A DNA stretch of 64,000 bases from assembly GCF_000471905.2 (NCBI RefSeq), contig NW_006500104.1, forward strand, positions 2,576,084-2,640,083. Reading direction: 5' to 3'. Below the pieces are notes generated by a model, which ran no database searches, was not told the origin of the DNA, and saw only the letters and a list, made by a program, of their open reading frames with translations. The DNA is from Amborella trichopoda. Taxonomy: Eukaryota > Streptophyta > Magnoliopsida > Amborellales > Amborellaceae. Position numbers and translations under genes: made by a program. Positions 33,461-45,084 of this stretch are shown piece by piece (positions within the stretch are counted from its first letter, which is position 1; every line of letters starts with the position of its first letter).

Positions 33461-33975
33461 TTAGAGATCACGGGCATTCTCGAGACCAGTTATTAAGGCT
33501 TCATATTCTGCAACATTGCTTGTGCATGGAAAATTGAGCCTTATAAGGGTTGAAAACATTATTTTCTCTAAAGAGCATAAGATGACTCCAACACCAGTTG
33601 CCATATTCATTCCTAGCCCCACCAAAGTATAACTCCCAAGTGGGATCGTCAATGACAGAGAGGTCCTCATAAGGGAGATCCGTTTTGATGGGGACGCGGT
33701 CAAGTAAGGCATGTTCAGCTAAACGATCAAAAATTTCTTGCTCCTTGATTGATTTTTGAGTAACATATTTGATGTCAAATTCACATAGGGGCATTCTCCA
33801 TTTGACTAATCTTCCATTTAGAACATGTCTTTTTAGCAGGTACTTGAGTGGATCCACCTTGGATATCAACTTGATGGTATATGATAACATATAATGCCTC
33901 AACTTTTGAGTAGCCCACACTATGGTTAGACAATGTTTTTCCACATTCGAGTATTGTAGTTCATAGTCAACCATT
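33461..33975 (-). pseudogene. Gypsy B RNase H and second (archaeal-type) RNase H
   Basis: The frame at 33,974-33,501 starts ELQYSNVEKHCLTIVWATQK and continues LVKWRMPLCEFDIKYV (first RNase H). It then reaches PTWELYFGGARNEYGNW, the start of the second RNase H, in which the catalytic Asp of the usual YFDGA is Gly. After a frameshift near 33,600 it goes on as TGVGVILCSLE and NVAEYEALITGLENARDL (33,604-33,461), which keeps the catalytic Glu region. The second domain marks the element as Tat-type. Confidence 0.85.
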
Positions 33976-34432
33976 GTCTTACTGATGTAGTAGATGGTCT
34001 TCTCTCTTTTTTGGTCATTATATTTCTATAACATCACCCCCATTATCTTATCCGTCACAGCAAGGTAAAGGAATAGAGGTTTGATGGAATCAGGTGGACT
34101 CAAGATCGGTGGGTTAGAAAGGTACTCCCTTATACGGTCAAGGGTTTTTGACATGTCTCATCCCAGATAAATGGGGTGTCTTTCTTTAACAGGCGATTTA
34201 ATGGGCTACATTTCTCAGCTAACTAGGATATAAATCTCTGGATAGCTTGTATTCTAACTTGCAACCCACGAATTTCTTGAATATTCTTTAAAGGTGGCAT
34301 TTCTGAGATAGCCTTAATTTTCATTGGGTCCACTTCTATTCCTCTTTGGTTCACAATGAAGCCAAGTAGCTAGACAGACTCAACATTGAAGGCACACTTC
34401 TAAGGATTCAACTTTAATTGATGCTCTCAAAG

Positions 34433-35222
34433 TCAGTCGAATACTCTTTTCAAATTGGGAAGGTGGGCATCCAGAGTTTTGGATTTAATGAGGATGTCAT
34501 CCAAATAGTCTTCCATAATTTCACGCATCAATTCATGAAATATAGCAGTCATGACTCTCTGATAGGTTACCCCAGCATTTTTAAGACCGAAAAGCATGAC
34601 TCTATAACAGTATGCCCCCATTGCGTGATGAAGTCTTTTTATGGTCTTCTTTAGCCATGAGGATCTGATTGTAGCCAGAGAAACCACCCATGAAGGATAG
34701 CATTTGGTGTCCAGCAATGTTGTCATCTAGAGTATCTATATTTGGAAGAGGAAAGTCATCCTTAGGACATGCTTTGTTCAGATCCCTATAGTCAATACAG
34801 ACTCTGATTCTTCCATCTTTCTTAGGTACTACTACGATATTGGTTAACCAATCCGGATAGTCAACAAGTAAGATGAACTTTGCCTTTAAAAGTTTGTCAA
34901 TCTCTTCTTTTATCTTCAACTCCAAGTGAGGCTTTTGTCAATGTAGTTTCTGTTTGATGGTTGTTGCCCCTTCATAGAGTACAAGATGGTGTCGTACCAA
35001 TTCGGGATTTAAGCCAGACATATCTTCATAGGACCAGGCAAATATGTCAATGTATTCTTTTAAGAGGGAGGTCATCTTGTCTTGTTCTTTTGGTGAAAGA
35101 GAGCTTCCAATTCTTTTGATCTTCAGACCTTTCTCACTTCCTAGATTAATGTCTAACGTCTCGTTGACAATAGCAATAGGACTACAGTCGAATCTTGTCT
35201 TAAATTGTTCAGCTTGGAACAT
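34433..35222 (-). pseudogene. Gypsy B reverse transcriptase
   Basis: The frame at 35,222-34,938 gives the upstream part (LLKEYIDIFAWSYEDMSGLN). The frame at 34,925-34,602 has VVVPKKDGRIRVCIDYRDLN, KACPKDDFPLPNIDTL and MLSFMGGFSGYN; the first catalytic Asp of the usual FMDG is Gly. The frame at 34,726-34,433 has YCYRVMLFGLKNAGVTYQR and the catalytic YLDDILIKS. A frameshift lies near 34,640. Nearly the whole domain is here, unlike gypsy A, but one catalytic residue and the frame are lost. Confidence 0.9.
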
Positions 35223-35382
35223 GAGTTCCTCAGTGGGAGGCTCTTCATCTGCCTCAAATTTTTCATTAGCAGGTGTGTCTTCATTTGTTTCATTTTCATT
35301 TTCTTCCTTGACTTCGTTTAAGTTTTCATTAGATTTCTCAAAGGTCTTGACTGCATTTTCTACAATCTGAAAGGTAATGGTG

Positions 35383-35862
35383 TCAGAGAGGCTTCGAGCA
35401 AGATGCCATTTTAGGCATCCTGCGCAATAGGGACTTGAAAGTGTTGTTGTATCCCCTTGATGGATTCAATAGATAAGGGAGTAATGCTCCAATTTTCAGT
35501 AATTGCCCTAGTTTGCTTAGGAGCCGAGGAGGTGGTAGCCACAATATGGGCTCCAAGTGTATATCGGGAAATTGTCGTTCTAACAGCTCTAATTTTAGAG
35601 AAATTTCAATTATGATCTTCGGTTTTGGAAGAAATTCGGTCTTTTGGTGGTTAAGACCTTGAATTCCTCCAAGAATAAAACTTGGATGCTGAGATGATTT
35701 GAGTTTACATTGAAGTTTAGAAAGTGTGCAACCCAACCCACTTCGATCATCGTTGTCTACATTAGCATGAGGGGAATGAGTAATTTCCTCAGCAACACCT
35801 TGCCCATTTTTTCCATGGCTAGAGCTGGGACAGTACCCCTGAGCCAATAACATATTCCACAC
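35383..35862 (-). pseudogene. Gypsy B G-patch-like block after the protease
   Basis: The frame starts MLLAQGYCPSSSHGKNGQGV. The G-patch family, an RNA-binding module of about 45 residues, has the same layout (M...GY.PG.GLGK..QG). Here the usual GLGKN is SHGKN. GLGCTLSKLQCKLK follows further on, as in related plant elements. G-patch blocks after the protease are known in some gypsy and retroviral lineages. The rest of the frame, with SRGYNNTFKSLLRRMPKMAS, has no known motif. Confidence 0.6.
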
Positions 35863-36008
35863 TGTGCACGAACCTAAATCATAATGACTTTAACAAATTT
35901 TCAATTTCTCACACACTTCATGTGTTTCATAGATCATAGCACAATTTTCCTTATATGTTAGAGGTGGGATAGCTTGGATTTTCAAATTTTCAGAGTGTTT
36001 CTCTTTTT

Positions 36009-36790
36009 CTACTTTGACTGCATCTTAACGAACACGAACCACTCCTCCAGCAATTGGAACTTCAGGCATTGATGCAAAGTGGAGGCCACAACAAGATTTT
36101 CATGTAGCCAAGGCCTGCCAATGAGTAGATTGAAAGAATGATCAATGTCAAGGATATAAAACCTCACTATTTGGACCACCGACCCAATCTTAAGTGTGAG
36201 AGGGATGATCCCTAAGGTTTCTCTTTGAGCCCCATCATAGGCTGCAATTGATATGTTTGAGACCTCAAGGTCTAATTGTGATAACCCTACCCTTCTAATA
36301 GTTTTCAAGGGACATATGTTCAGAGATTCCCCATTGTCAACCATAACTCTTGATTTTATAACTGCTCATGAAAATAATGATATAAAGTGGATGGGTGTGA
36401 AAACGATCAAATCCTAGAGGTACATCATCCTCAGTTAATGTAACGGGGGTCAATGCCATTAAAAGATTGATCATGTTGCCTAGCTCTTTGGGTCTAGTAT
36501 GGGCAGGGACATGATTTCTTCCAATTACTTCCTCAATTTGGGCCTGATGAATGGACGAGCTCTTCATTTGATCCATGATAGAAACAGATGCTAGAATTTT
36601 ACTAAGATGAGCTGACAAGTTGTACTGTGTGATAGGCTCAGCAATGTCCGTTTCTTGTTCCTTTGTTGTTGCATTGAGAATGCTAGGATTTTGATCAACT
36701 TTGCGAAGATTCCCGAGCCTTTCCTCTAGAGTGTCGGCCATCAATTGAGGTGGCTTGAAGTGACTTCCTCTCCTCGTGAGGTGGTCAACC
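36009..36790 (-). pseudogene. Gypsy B protease, downstream copy (PR2) with its linker
   Basis: Retropepsin cuts the element polyprotein. The linker (36,744-36,337) reads TLEERLGNLRKVDQNPSI and FDRFHTHPLYIIIFMSSYKI. The domain (36,344-36,009) reads VMVDNGESLNICPLKTI, AAYDGAQRETLGIIPL and FNLLIGRPWLHE. The active-site triad is D-N-G. The C-terminal GRPW motif is present. A frameshift separates linker and domain. Confidence 0.8.
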
Positions 36791-37055
36791 TTTTAAGGGT
36801 TTTTACTGGCCACAACGATGACACCTGGTCTGGACTCTCCTGGATTTCAACTTTCTCATCTTGAGATGGAGTGTAGTCCCGGTTAATTGAAATCATGTTT
36901 ATGCATGGACCTCTGTTGACTACAGCTTCTTTGCTTTTGATGATGGCATGATCCCAAGGGGAAACTGAGATATTTTCTAGGGTATCCTTATGGTTTTGCA
37001 CTTTAAGGTCACCCCTGAGTAGCTTATCTTCAATCAAGACATACAACTTTATCAC

Positions 37056-37780
37056 TTACATGGTAGGGACGATCTTGAGTGTGAGAGGCAATATGCCTTC
37101 AACTTGTCTTTTGGTTCCGTCGTATGCAGCGATAGTTAGTTGACATGGTTCAAAGTCATCCGGTCTTTTACCTATCTGCTTCACTGTTTTCCTAGGGCAT
37201 ATGTTTAAGGATGCCCCATTATCAACAAGAACTCTTTGTATCTCATATCCTTGCATGAAGAAGGTGATGTGTAGAGGTTGGACATGAAATCAGTTGAAGT
37301 TGGCAGAGATGTCATTATCTGTGAACACGATTAGTGTTGGTGCCATCAGCTGATTGATCATTCCGCACAACTCATCCGACTATGTATTGCTCGAGATGTG
37401 TGTCTTGGCAAGGACCTTCTATATCTGGGTTCGATGTGCTGGTGAATTGGCGAGTAGCTCCAAGATGGAGATTTGGGCCTGGATATTCCAGAGAATGAGC
37501 TGGTAGATCGTAGGTGGTTGTAGATCCTTAAATTTTCTTGTTTGGCTCGTAATCTACGACCCCCGTTGGTTGTTTGGTTTCTGAGATATTTCCCATTCTT
37601 TCATCGAGAGTATCAACCATCAATTGAATGGGTTTGAACACTCGGCCTCTTCGAGTTAAGGAGTCGATGTCGCCAACTTGAAGCTCGATAGGGTCAGCCC
37701 TAGCAAGAGTAATAAGAGACTTTGGGTGTTGGTCGCTTGTTTGGAAGATGCGCCTTTTCATTGGTCCTGACCATATCAAT
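37056..37780 (-). pseudogene. Gypsy B protease, upstream copy (PR1) with its linker
   Basis: The linker (37,779-37,528) contains MVDTLDERMGNISETKQPTG. Then QISILELLANSPAHRTQI and FHVQPLHITFFMQGYEI can be read in other frames. The domain (37,256-37,056) reads VLVDNGASLNICPRKTVKQI and LTIAAYDGTKRQVEGILPL, then ends LKIVPTM with a stop. It lacks the GRPW end seen in PR2. Linker and domain both parallel PR2, so this is a tandem duplication of about 0.75-1 kb. Confidence 0.8.
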
Positions 37781-37810
37781 CTTCAGTGTGTCAGCTTTGT
37801 CATATCGATC

Positions 37811-39971
37811 CTATTTGGAAAGGTTATCTAGGTTTGGAGATGAAGGGCTTCCTCTTAGGAGGCTCAAAAGATTTTCTTTAGGTTCTTGAAAGTGATGATC
37901 ACAAGCCAAAATGAACTGACTGGGATCCTCTTCTTCGTCTCCACACTCAATCATGTGAATGACAACGTTCTCTTTCGAGTTGTCTTGAGCTCTTGGCTTT
38001 TCAGCCGTTGTGACCATATTTTTAGGGAGAGAATTTGTGAAGTTACCCATCTTTTGATTAGGCTCTTCGACAAGTTGATTTCTAAGTACGACAGTGATGT
38101 CCCCCCTATTGATTAACCCTTGAATCACCTGTTTCAGAGATATGCAGTTTTGAGTATCATGAGCATGGTTTTGATGCCATTTGCATCACCTGCTCTTATC
38201 CGTGACTTGAAATGGTGGTTCAGATAGTGGCGGAAGATAAAGTTAGTCAAGAGTAATTCCAACACTTTTTCTAACGGGTTTTTTAGAGGGGTGAAATTAT
38301 CCTCTCGCCTTTGATTATTATTTTGAGCGTTAGCTCTAGGCTGACCCCTTCGGTTTTGATTCTGATTGTTGCATTGAGCGGCTGAACCTTGGGCCGATCA
38401 GTTAACTGACGATCTCATTAACCTGACTGGAAGCATTCCCCTTGTTTTTGTTCTCATGTTGGGGAGCTGCTATCGGCTTATTGTCGAGCTTGGTGTGAGG
38501 GGTGTCCCTATGGCCCTTTCATGTCGTGCCACCCACTCGATCATGGAGTCGAAAGAGTGGGGGATAAGATCTTGGCTGAAGAAGGTCCTGTACTCGAGAG
38601 TAGCATTCTTTAAGACTATGGAGATCTTGGCTGGTTTATAAGTGGACATTCTAAGACCCTCATTGCCGCTTCATGGAATCGACCGATGAAATCCTCGAAG
38701 GATTCTCCTGGGTTTTGCTTTGTTGCACTGAGTTCGCCCAGGGAGAGAGGTCTTAGTGTCGACCCACGGTAGTGAGAGACGAATAGGTTTAATATTTCGT
38801 CTAAAGTGATATGTAGTCAAGCGGGCATTGTTCTCCAATGCTAGTTTAAGGCCTCACCAGTCAATATTTGTGAAAATATGACCTTCAGTTGGTTAGGCCT
38901 GTCTCGCAAAGCTCGAACAAAGAGCAGGTACACGTTGACGTGAGTATCTGGATCGCTCTTCCCATTGAACTTGTTTCTAAATTCTAGGATGACAAATCCC
39001 AGGGGAAGTTCTTCCATGCCTCCAAGGGTCTCATGAACATAGGCCCTAGGGGTAGAAATTCACGCATGCCCATTCTTACAAGCATATCCTACATTGTTTT
39101 TAAGGTGCCTTCTTGTTGAGTATTTGGCATGGCAGTAGGCCCACTAGTTGGTGGGTTCCCAAGCATAGACTGATAAATTGAAATTTGGGGTATATGTTGG
39201 CTTACATGGGCCTGAGATTGATGGGCCGCAATCACCGAGGCGTTTTGATACACTGGTGCCTGATGAGCATACTGACCCATAGGTGTCACCATCGGTTGCG
39301 AAATTGCACGGTTTGCTGGACCAGATGAACCAAAGGGACTGATTGAAGAATCGGTTGACTCGACTATGCTAAGGGTTAACCTATACAACTAACTTAGTTT
39401 GGGATTGGCCCGTAAGCTGGGGCATGAACAGTGTAATCTAGGTCAAATAGACTTTTGAGGGAAGCTTGGATGCATATCTCGCCTAAGGGTCGATTTTATT
39501 CAACACCTTTGCTTCGTATAGTGTTCAGGACATCATGAGTTGTACTATGGTGGCTCGAGGTTGGGTTAGATTCCCTAGACCTAGGTGGGTCTTGGTTTTG
39601 TGATCGTTGTACCTCGGAGTTATCTTGGTTCAAGTTACGGGAATTGGCTTTAGATGTTGCATGAATTTCTTCCCTCACTCGACTTCTACATTAGTTACCT
39701 AAAATCCCTTGTAGGACGACACCTGATCGAACTCCCGACTATTTAAGGTTTTTTGAGCGGAGTTGGCTTTTCGAGCCATACAGATCTCAGAATTAGGAGT
39801 AGATGCTTGGGACTCTGCCTCTAATTGCAGACTTGGGCGTTGGATAATGGATTGTCCTGAGGTCAGTCAATAACTCCAACGGATTGCAGCATACTGGTCA
39901 TTAGGTTTGGGCAGGTTAGGCTTAGAGTCGGTCGTGGAGCAGTCATGATGGTCACCTTGAGTGACTGACAT
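37811..39971 (-). pseudogene. Gypsy B gag remnant
   Basis: The first ATG is at 39,971 (MSVTQGDHHDCSTTDS), soon broken by a stop. Gln/Pro/Ser-rich text follows (39,678-39,496 and 39,388-39,089). Capsid words come next at about 39,050-38,690: FRNKFNGKSDPDTHV, YLLFVRALRDRPNQLKVIFS and ESFEDFIGRFHEAAMRVLE. The frame at 38,128-37,811 starts MIQGLINRGDITVVLRNQLV. Just upstream (about 38,190-38,150) lies a degraded CKWHQNHAHDTQNC knuckle. At least six interruptions were seen. Confidence 0.8.
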
Positions 39972-41048
39972 GGTGATTGCTTTTGGCTAGGTTCTAAAAT
40001 CTAGACTTAGGTAAGATCTAAACTCGACGACTTAGGGCAAACCTAGCCTGACACTAGGGGCAAAAACCTTACCTAAGACCTAGGCTAAGACTAGACTAGA
40101 ATCAAGACTTACTAAACTCAATGGATTTTGGTTAAGACCCTAAGCTAGGGTAAGCCTAGTCTAGCTCTAGAGGTAACTCTTAAGCTTAGACCTATGCTAA
40201 AACCTAGACTAAGATCTAGACTAGATGGTGCACAAGTCTCAGCTCGGACTAAGAGTGGGTCTAGGTTTCGAGATGTAAGCAACTCTAATGTATTTTCTGT
40301 TTTTTTATCTTTTTAATTTTGATGAAACACAGTTAAACTAAGCATGGTGAAAGTAGGAAAAATATGATTTCAGTCAAAATTAACAAACTAAAATAAAATA
40401 AAAAAGGCTGAAACATAATAAATCTATCTAAAGCAAAATATTTTTTTTATATTTTTAAAAAATTTTATTTTAGGTCAAATATTGGTCAACAGGGAGCAAA
40501 ACGTCCCTGGAATAGTCTTGTGGGGTCCCAGAAGTTTTCTGGGACACTTGCAGTTGGGCGACATTGATGGTATCGCCCAGGCTGCACTACTGGTGTTGCC
40601 TTTGCAGGGAGGGTGTCACCCAAAAACATATTATTTTTTATTTTTTTATATTTTTATCTTGTTAATATTGATGAAATAAAACTATTTTAAACTTGGAAGA
40701 AGCATGAAATAAAAATATTTATGATGAAATAAATTAAAACAAAGAAAAATAGAAAAGCCTAGATTGAACTGAAAAATATTTTTTTTGTATTTTTCAAAAT
40801 TTTATTTTGATTTGAAGTTTTTTTTAAAGATACAAAAGAGTCCCTAAAACAGATCCACAATGTTCCAGAGGTTTTTGAGACCTTTGAATTTGAGAGACAC
40901 TGGGGTGTCGCCCAGAAAAAGCAAGGTTTTGGAGCAACGAAACCCAGGATTTTGGTCACAACCAACTATTGGGACTTTTTTGTGAATGAAAACAGTGAAA
41001 AAAAGTGCATAAAAATCATATTTTGAAGCTTGGATCAAACTCAAAATA
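39972..41048 (-). other. Gypsy B leader with CTAG-rich part and a ~350-bp imperfect duplication
   Basis: 39,990-40,270 is dense in CTAG, CCTAG and TCTAGACT words. The block TTTTTATATTTTT, TTTTATTTT, AAACGTCCCTGGAATAG, GGGACACTTGCAGTT, GTGTCACCC (40,440-40,630) reappears, diverged, at 40,778-40,925 (GAGTCCCTAAAACAG, GAGACACTGGGGTGTCGCCC). No coding signal was seen. Confidence 0.5.
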
Positions 41049-41069
41049 GCCCCACGATGGGCGCCAAAC
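41049..41069 (-). other. Gypsy B primer-binding site
   Basis: On the minus strand TTTGGCGCCCATCGTGGG follows the LTR end TAAACA almost directly. TGGCGCC plus GTGGG is the form used by many plant gypsy elements. The exact tRNA is not determined. Confidence 0.75.
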
Positions 41070-42259
41070 TGTTTACGATGAAAATTTGACAGATCTTCTG
41101 ATGAAGATCTTTTGAATTTTAACCCCTTAAACTAATTAAAAATATTTAAATAAAGTGATAAATATAGTTGGACAGATTGAATTCAGATCTGATGCCATGT
41201 TTTCTTGGAAACGAGCAGATCTACTGATCTGTGGCAGAGCCAGCATGAGCCAGAGCATTAAAATATGATTTTTAAGACAAGTTAACAGATCAAAAATAAA
41301 TAAAAGAAGAAAAACAACAAAAAGAAGAAGAAAGAGAAAGGAAGAAATTATACCAAACTAGACCAGATGGCCTGGGATTTTCGAACCTTCGAGGGATCGC
41401 CCGTATCAGAACCAGTCCTCTTTGCCGCTCTGATTCTAATGTTGACCAGCAGATCTCTAGTGTAAAGGGTTAGATCTAAGGTCTTCGTTCCCTAATTCTA
41501 GTTTTGATCTAGGGTTTTTGTGCCCTAGGACTAGGTTTTCTCAGTCTTAGGAGTTAGGACTACAGGAGGCTAGGGTTCTATCTTCTTTGGGGTTTGCAAT
41601 CTACATATTTTTCTAAAGCAGTCGGTCTTTCTAGGGTCTAAAGGAGAATTTTCTTGGTTTTCTAAAGGTTTTGTGATCACCAGAGGTTGAATATGATTTT
41701 TTAGATCTTCTCTAACTTTTTGGGATTTTTAAGGATTTTTCCTAAATTTTTAAGAATTTTCTAGGTTTTTCCTATTTTTAGTATTTTTGAGTAATTTTCC
41801 TAATTTCGAGAATTTCTAAGGTTTTTTTTGTCTCTTTTTTTCTCTCTTTTGGGGTTAGGGAGAGGGGGTATATATAAGATTCAAGTGGTGATTTTTCCTA
41901 AATTTTTCAAAGTTTTTTCGGAATTTTTTGGACTTATCTTGAAGTTTTAGCCTTATTTAATTAAAAAAAACGTGTTTGCTGCATCATCAGATGTGTTGAC
42001 TGCATCATCAGCCTGTGTCTGGGCCCGTTAAAGTCCGACAATTGGGTCTCACAGGGACTAAATTGTTATTTATTATATCTTTTTATCCGCAGGTCTGATT
42101 CAGTCGATTCGTGGACCGTTGGAAAGCTCTTGGGCTCTACATCAAAATGGGATAGGATTTGGGTAGTATTGGGGCAGTTGAATTGGGTCTATTAGGATAA
42201 TGTGGCCCTAAGGGTTTAGAAAACATAGAATTTGCCATATTTAAAATGGGGTGTCTGCA
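41070..42259 (-). repeat. Gypsy B 5' LTR
   Basis: 1,190 bp. On the minus strand it starts TGCAGACACCCC and ends TAAACA. It matches the copy at 29,385-30,316. Near its right end the insertion site is visible: the copia C1 reading frame runs through HLAKNAA and is cut exactly at the LTR edge. Confidence 0.9.
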
Positions 42260-45084
42260 AAGCTGCATTCTTCGCCAGATGAATAATACTATGGTTATCA
42301 CAATGCACAACATATTCATCTTGTTTCACTCCAAATTGGATAAGTAACGTTTTCAACCAAATCATTTCCTTTGTTGCCTCTGTCAATGCCACATACTCAA
42401 CTTCAGTTGATGGCAAGACAACAATATCTTGCAACCTTGATATTCAGTAGATTGCACCACCGCCAACATTGAAAATGTATCAAGTGGTAGATCTTTTAGT
42501 ATCACGGCATCCTGCATAATCTGCATCTATATAACCAACAACTTCCAATGATGAATTCTCAAAACACAAGCATTCATTTCTTGCCCCTTCAACTATCGAA
42601 TAATCCATTTAACTACTTGCCAATGTTCCCAACCTAGATTAGACATAGATCTGGAAACAAGTCCAACTGCATGGGCAATGTTAGGTCTAGTAAAACCATT
42701 GTATACATTAAACTACCCACAAACAGAAGTATATGGCAAATTCTTCATCTTACTTCTATCTATCTCATTCATTTTAAAGTCCCTTTTAGACAATTTGAAA
42801 TGTGCAACTAATGGCGTAGAAACAGGTTTACAGTCAATCATATTGAAGTGTTCAATAACTTTAGAAATATATTCAGATTGAGTTAACCAATGCGTATTGT
42901 ACTTTCTGTCTCTATGGATGTGCAGGCTCAAAATCTTCTTGGTAGAAAAAGCTTGGGCATATCAAGCTTTAAACGCTTAATTTCACTCTGATCATTACTA
43001 TCAACAATCATATCATCTACATAAAGCAACAAAACAGTAAAAGAATCATATAATAAACCTTTAAAGTACACACAATTATCAAAATTGTATCTAGAATAAC
43101 CTTCACCCAGCATAAAACTGTCAAATTTCATATACCAATGCCTAGATGGTTGATTCAAACCATACAATCTGTTTTCAACTTGCAAACCAAGTTAGGATTG
43201 ATTTTGTTATCAAAACCTTCAAGTTGAAACATAAATTTCTTCATCAAGACCACTACGCAAGTAGGCAGTTTTAATATCAAGTTGTTCTATTTCCAAATTC
43301 AAGTTAACAACCAAAGATAAAACGATTCTAATAGAGCTATGCTTAACAACAGGAGCAAAAATTTCACTAAAATCAACATTTGGTTTTTGCCGATAACTAT
43401 TCACCATAAGTCTGGCCTTATATTGCATAAGACCATTTGTCTCCCACTTAATAGCATAGACCCACCTATTCTTCAATGCTTTCTTCCCATGTGGAAGTTC
43501 TACAAACTCGCACGTATCATTCTTATGCAATGCGCCAATCTCCTCCTCTATTGTCTTATGTCACCTTGCAGCATTATGACAATAAATAACCTCCTGAAAA
43601 GACTAAGGAATGAGAATACCTTTGTGTGGGCTTGTGAGGGCGTGTGGATCTTCCCAATTCTGACATAGGTGTAACTAGTAGTTATTCTTCATATTAAATT
43701 AATTCAGTGTCATCCTCATAACTAATATCAGCTCCATCAAAACTGTCTTGAGCTTGAGCTTAACTCTCTTGCACTTGTCGAGGTAAAACAATGAGATTTT
43801 GTTCCTGTATATCAACAACAAGTCTTTTATGTTTTGGATCTTCCTTCTTCTGTTCAGCAAACATTATATTCGCATTAAAGAGAACATCCCAACTTCTGAT
43901 AGTTTTATTTGCAATAGGATCCCAAATCCTATAATATCTATCATCACCAACATACCTAAGAAAATCCCATCTTCTTGACTTGGCATCCAACTTGGCTCTA
44001 CTTTCACGAGCACTTGAACATAAGCCTCACACCCGAATGTTCTCAAGTGTTCATATGACACATTTTTATCTCTCCATAAAATTTTAGGTATTTCACCATT
44101 CAAAGGGGCACTGGGAGATCTATTGATCAAATATACAGTTGTACTAGCAGCTTCAATCCAAAATTACTTACCAAGACCAGATTGTATCAGCATCATTTTC
44201 ACTCTTTCAATGATGGTCAATTGATTCTCTCAATGGCATTATTTTGTTGTGGTATCCCAAGAACAGCTCTTACTCTGCGAATGCCATTTTCTTTACAAAA
44301 AGTATTAAAAGCATTCGAGCAATATTCACTATCATTATCAGTTTGCAAGCATTTTTTAAAATCTCTCTGTTTCTTTTTAAACCTTGGCTTTGAAAACCTT
44401 GAAAACTTCAAAAACTTTATCCTTAGATGCCAATAGATATAACCAACAGTTTATAGAATAATCATTTAAAAAAGTGACAAAATAAGAAGCTCGACTAAGA
44501 GATTGAACATTAACAGAGCTACAAACATCAAAATAAATTAATTCTAATACTTTAGTTTTTCAATGAGATGCATTTCTTTTAAAACTAACTCTATGCTACT
44601 TACCCATGGCACAATGATCACAAAAATCAAGAAATGAATGCTTATAAATAGGAATAAGATTTTGAGTTTACAATACCTTCATACCATGCTAATTGAGATG
44701 ACCCAAACGGCTATGCCAAATCTGCATATCCTCATGCTTACTAGCTGTAGCAACAATGTTCTTTGTAGTATTATTCCTTTGAGCAGTGCTATGAAGAGTG
44801 TAGAGACTTCCATCTTTTTGCCCTTTCAACATTGTCATACAATCTCTTGAATTCTTCCACAACCCATTTCCAAAAGTCACTATGAAATTAGAGTCATCTA
44901 ACTGCCCGACTGAAATGAGATTTTTCTTCAACTTAGGAACATGCCTCACATTTCTCAATACGTGCTTCTTTCCATTTGATTGCTTGATGACAACATTTCC
45001 AATGCCCAAGATTTTAGGAGCTCGATCATCACCAAGATAAAACAAGCCACCATCTACATCTGTGTAGGATGAAAAATATGACAT
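42260..45084 (-). pseudogene. Copia C1 pol remnant (protease end to RNase H)
   Basis: The protease tail and pre-integrase zinc domain lie at 45,084-44,689 (KKNLISVGQLDDSNFIV, MQIWHSRLGHLN). The integrase core lies at 44,411-43,864; it has QTDNDSEYCSNAF, and QQNNAIERIN in place of the usual QQNGVAERMN. The reverse transcriptase lies at 43,530-42,713, with RWVYAIKWETNG, LDIKTAYLRSGLDEEIY, the catalytic LLLYVDDMIV, and YISKVIEHFNMIDCKPVSTP. RNase H text (STEVEYVALTEATKEMIWLK, VHCDNHSIIHLAKN) stops at 42,260 where gypsy B begins. Several frameshifts are present. The lost 3' part was not found beyond gypsy B. Confidence 0.9.

Larger units (their letters stand above)
29385..42259 (-). mobile_element. 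Gypsy B, Tat-type LTR retrotransposon (degenerate)
   Basis: A minus-strand Ty3/gypsy element of about 12.9 kb with all main parts in order: 5' LTR (42,259-41,070), primer-binding site, leader, gag, protease (twice), G-patch-like block, reverse transcriptase, RNase H, second RNase H, integrase zinc finger only, 3' ORF, tandem repeats, polypurine tract and 3' LTR. Every coding block has stops or frameshifts. Its right end lies inside the RNase H of copia C1, so it is younger than C1. No 5-bp target duplication (AAGCT at 42,260) could be found at the left end. Confidence 0.85.
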
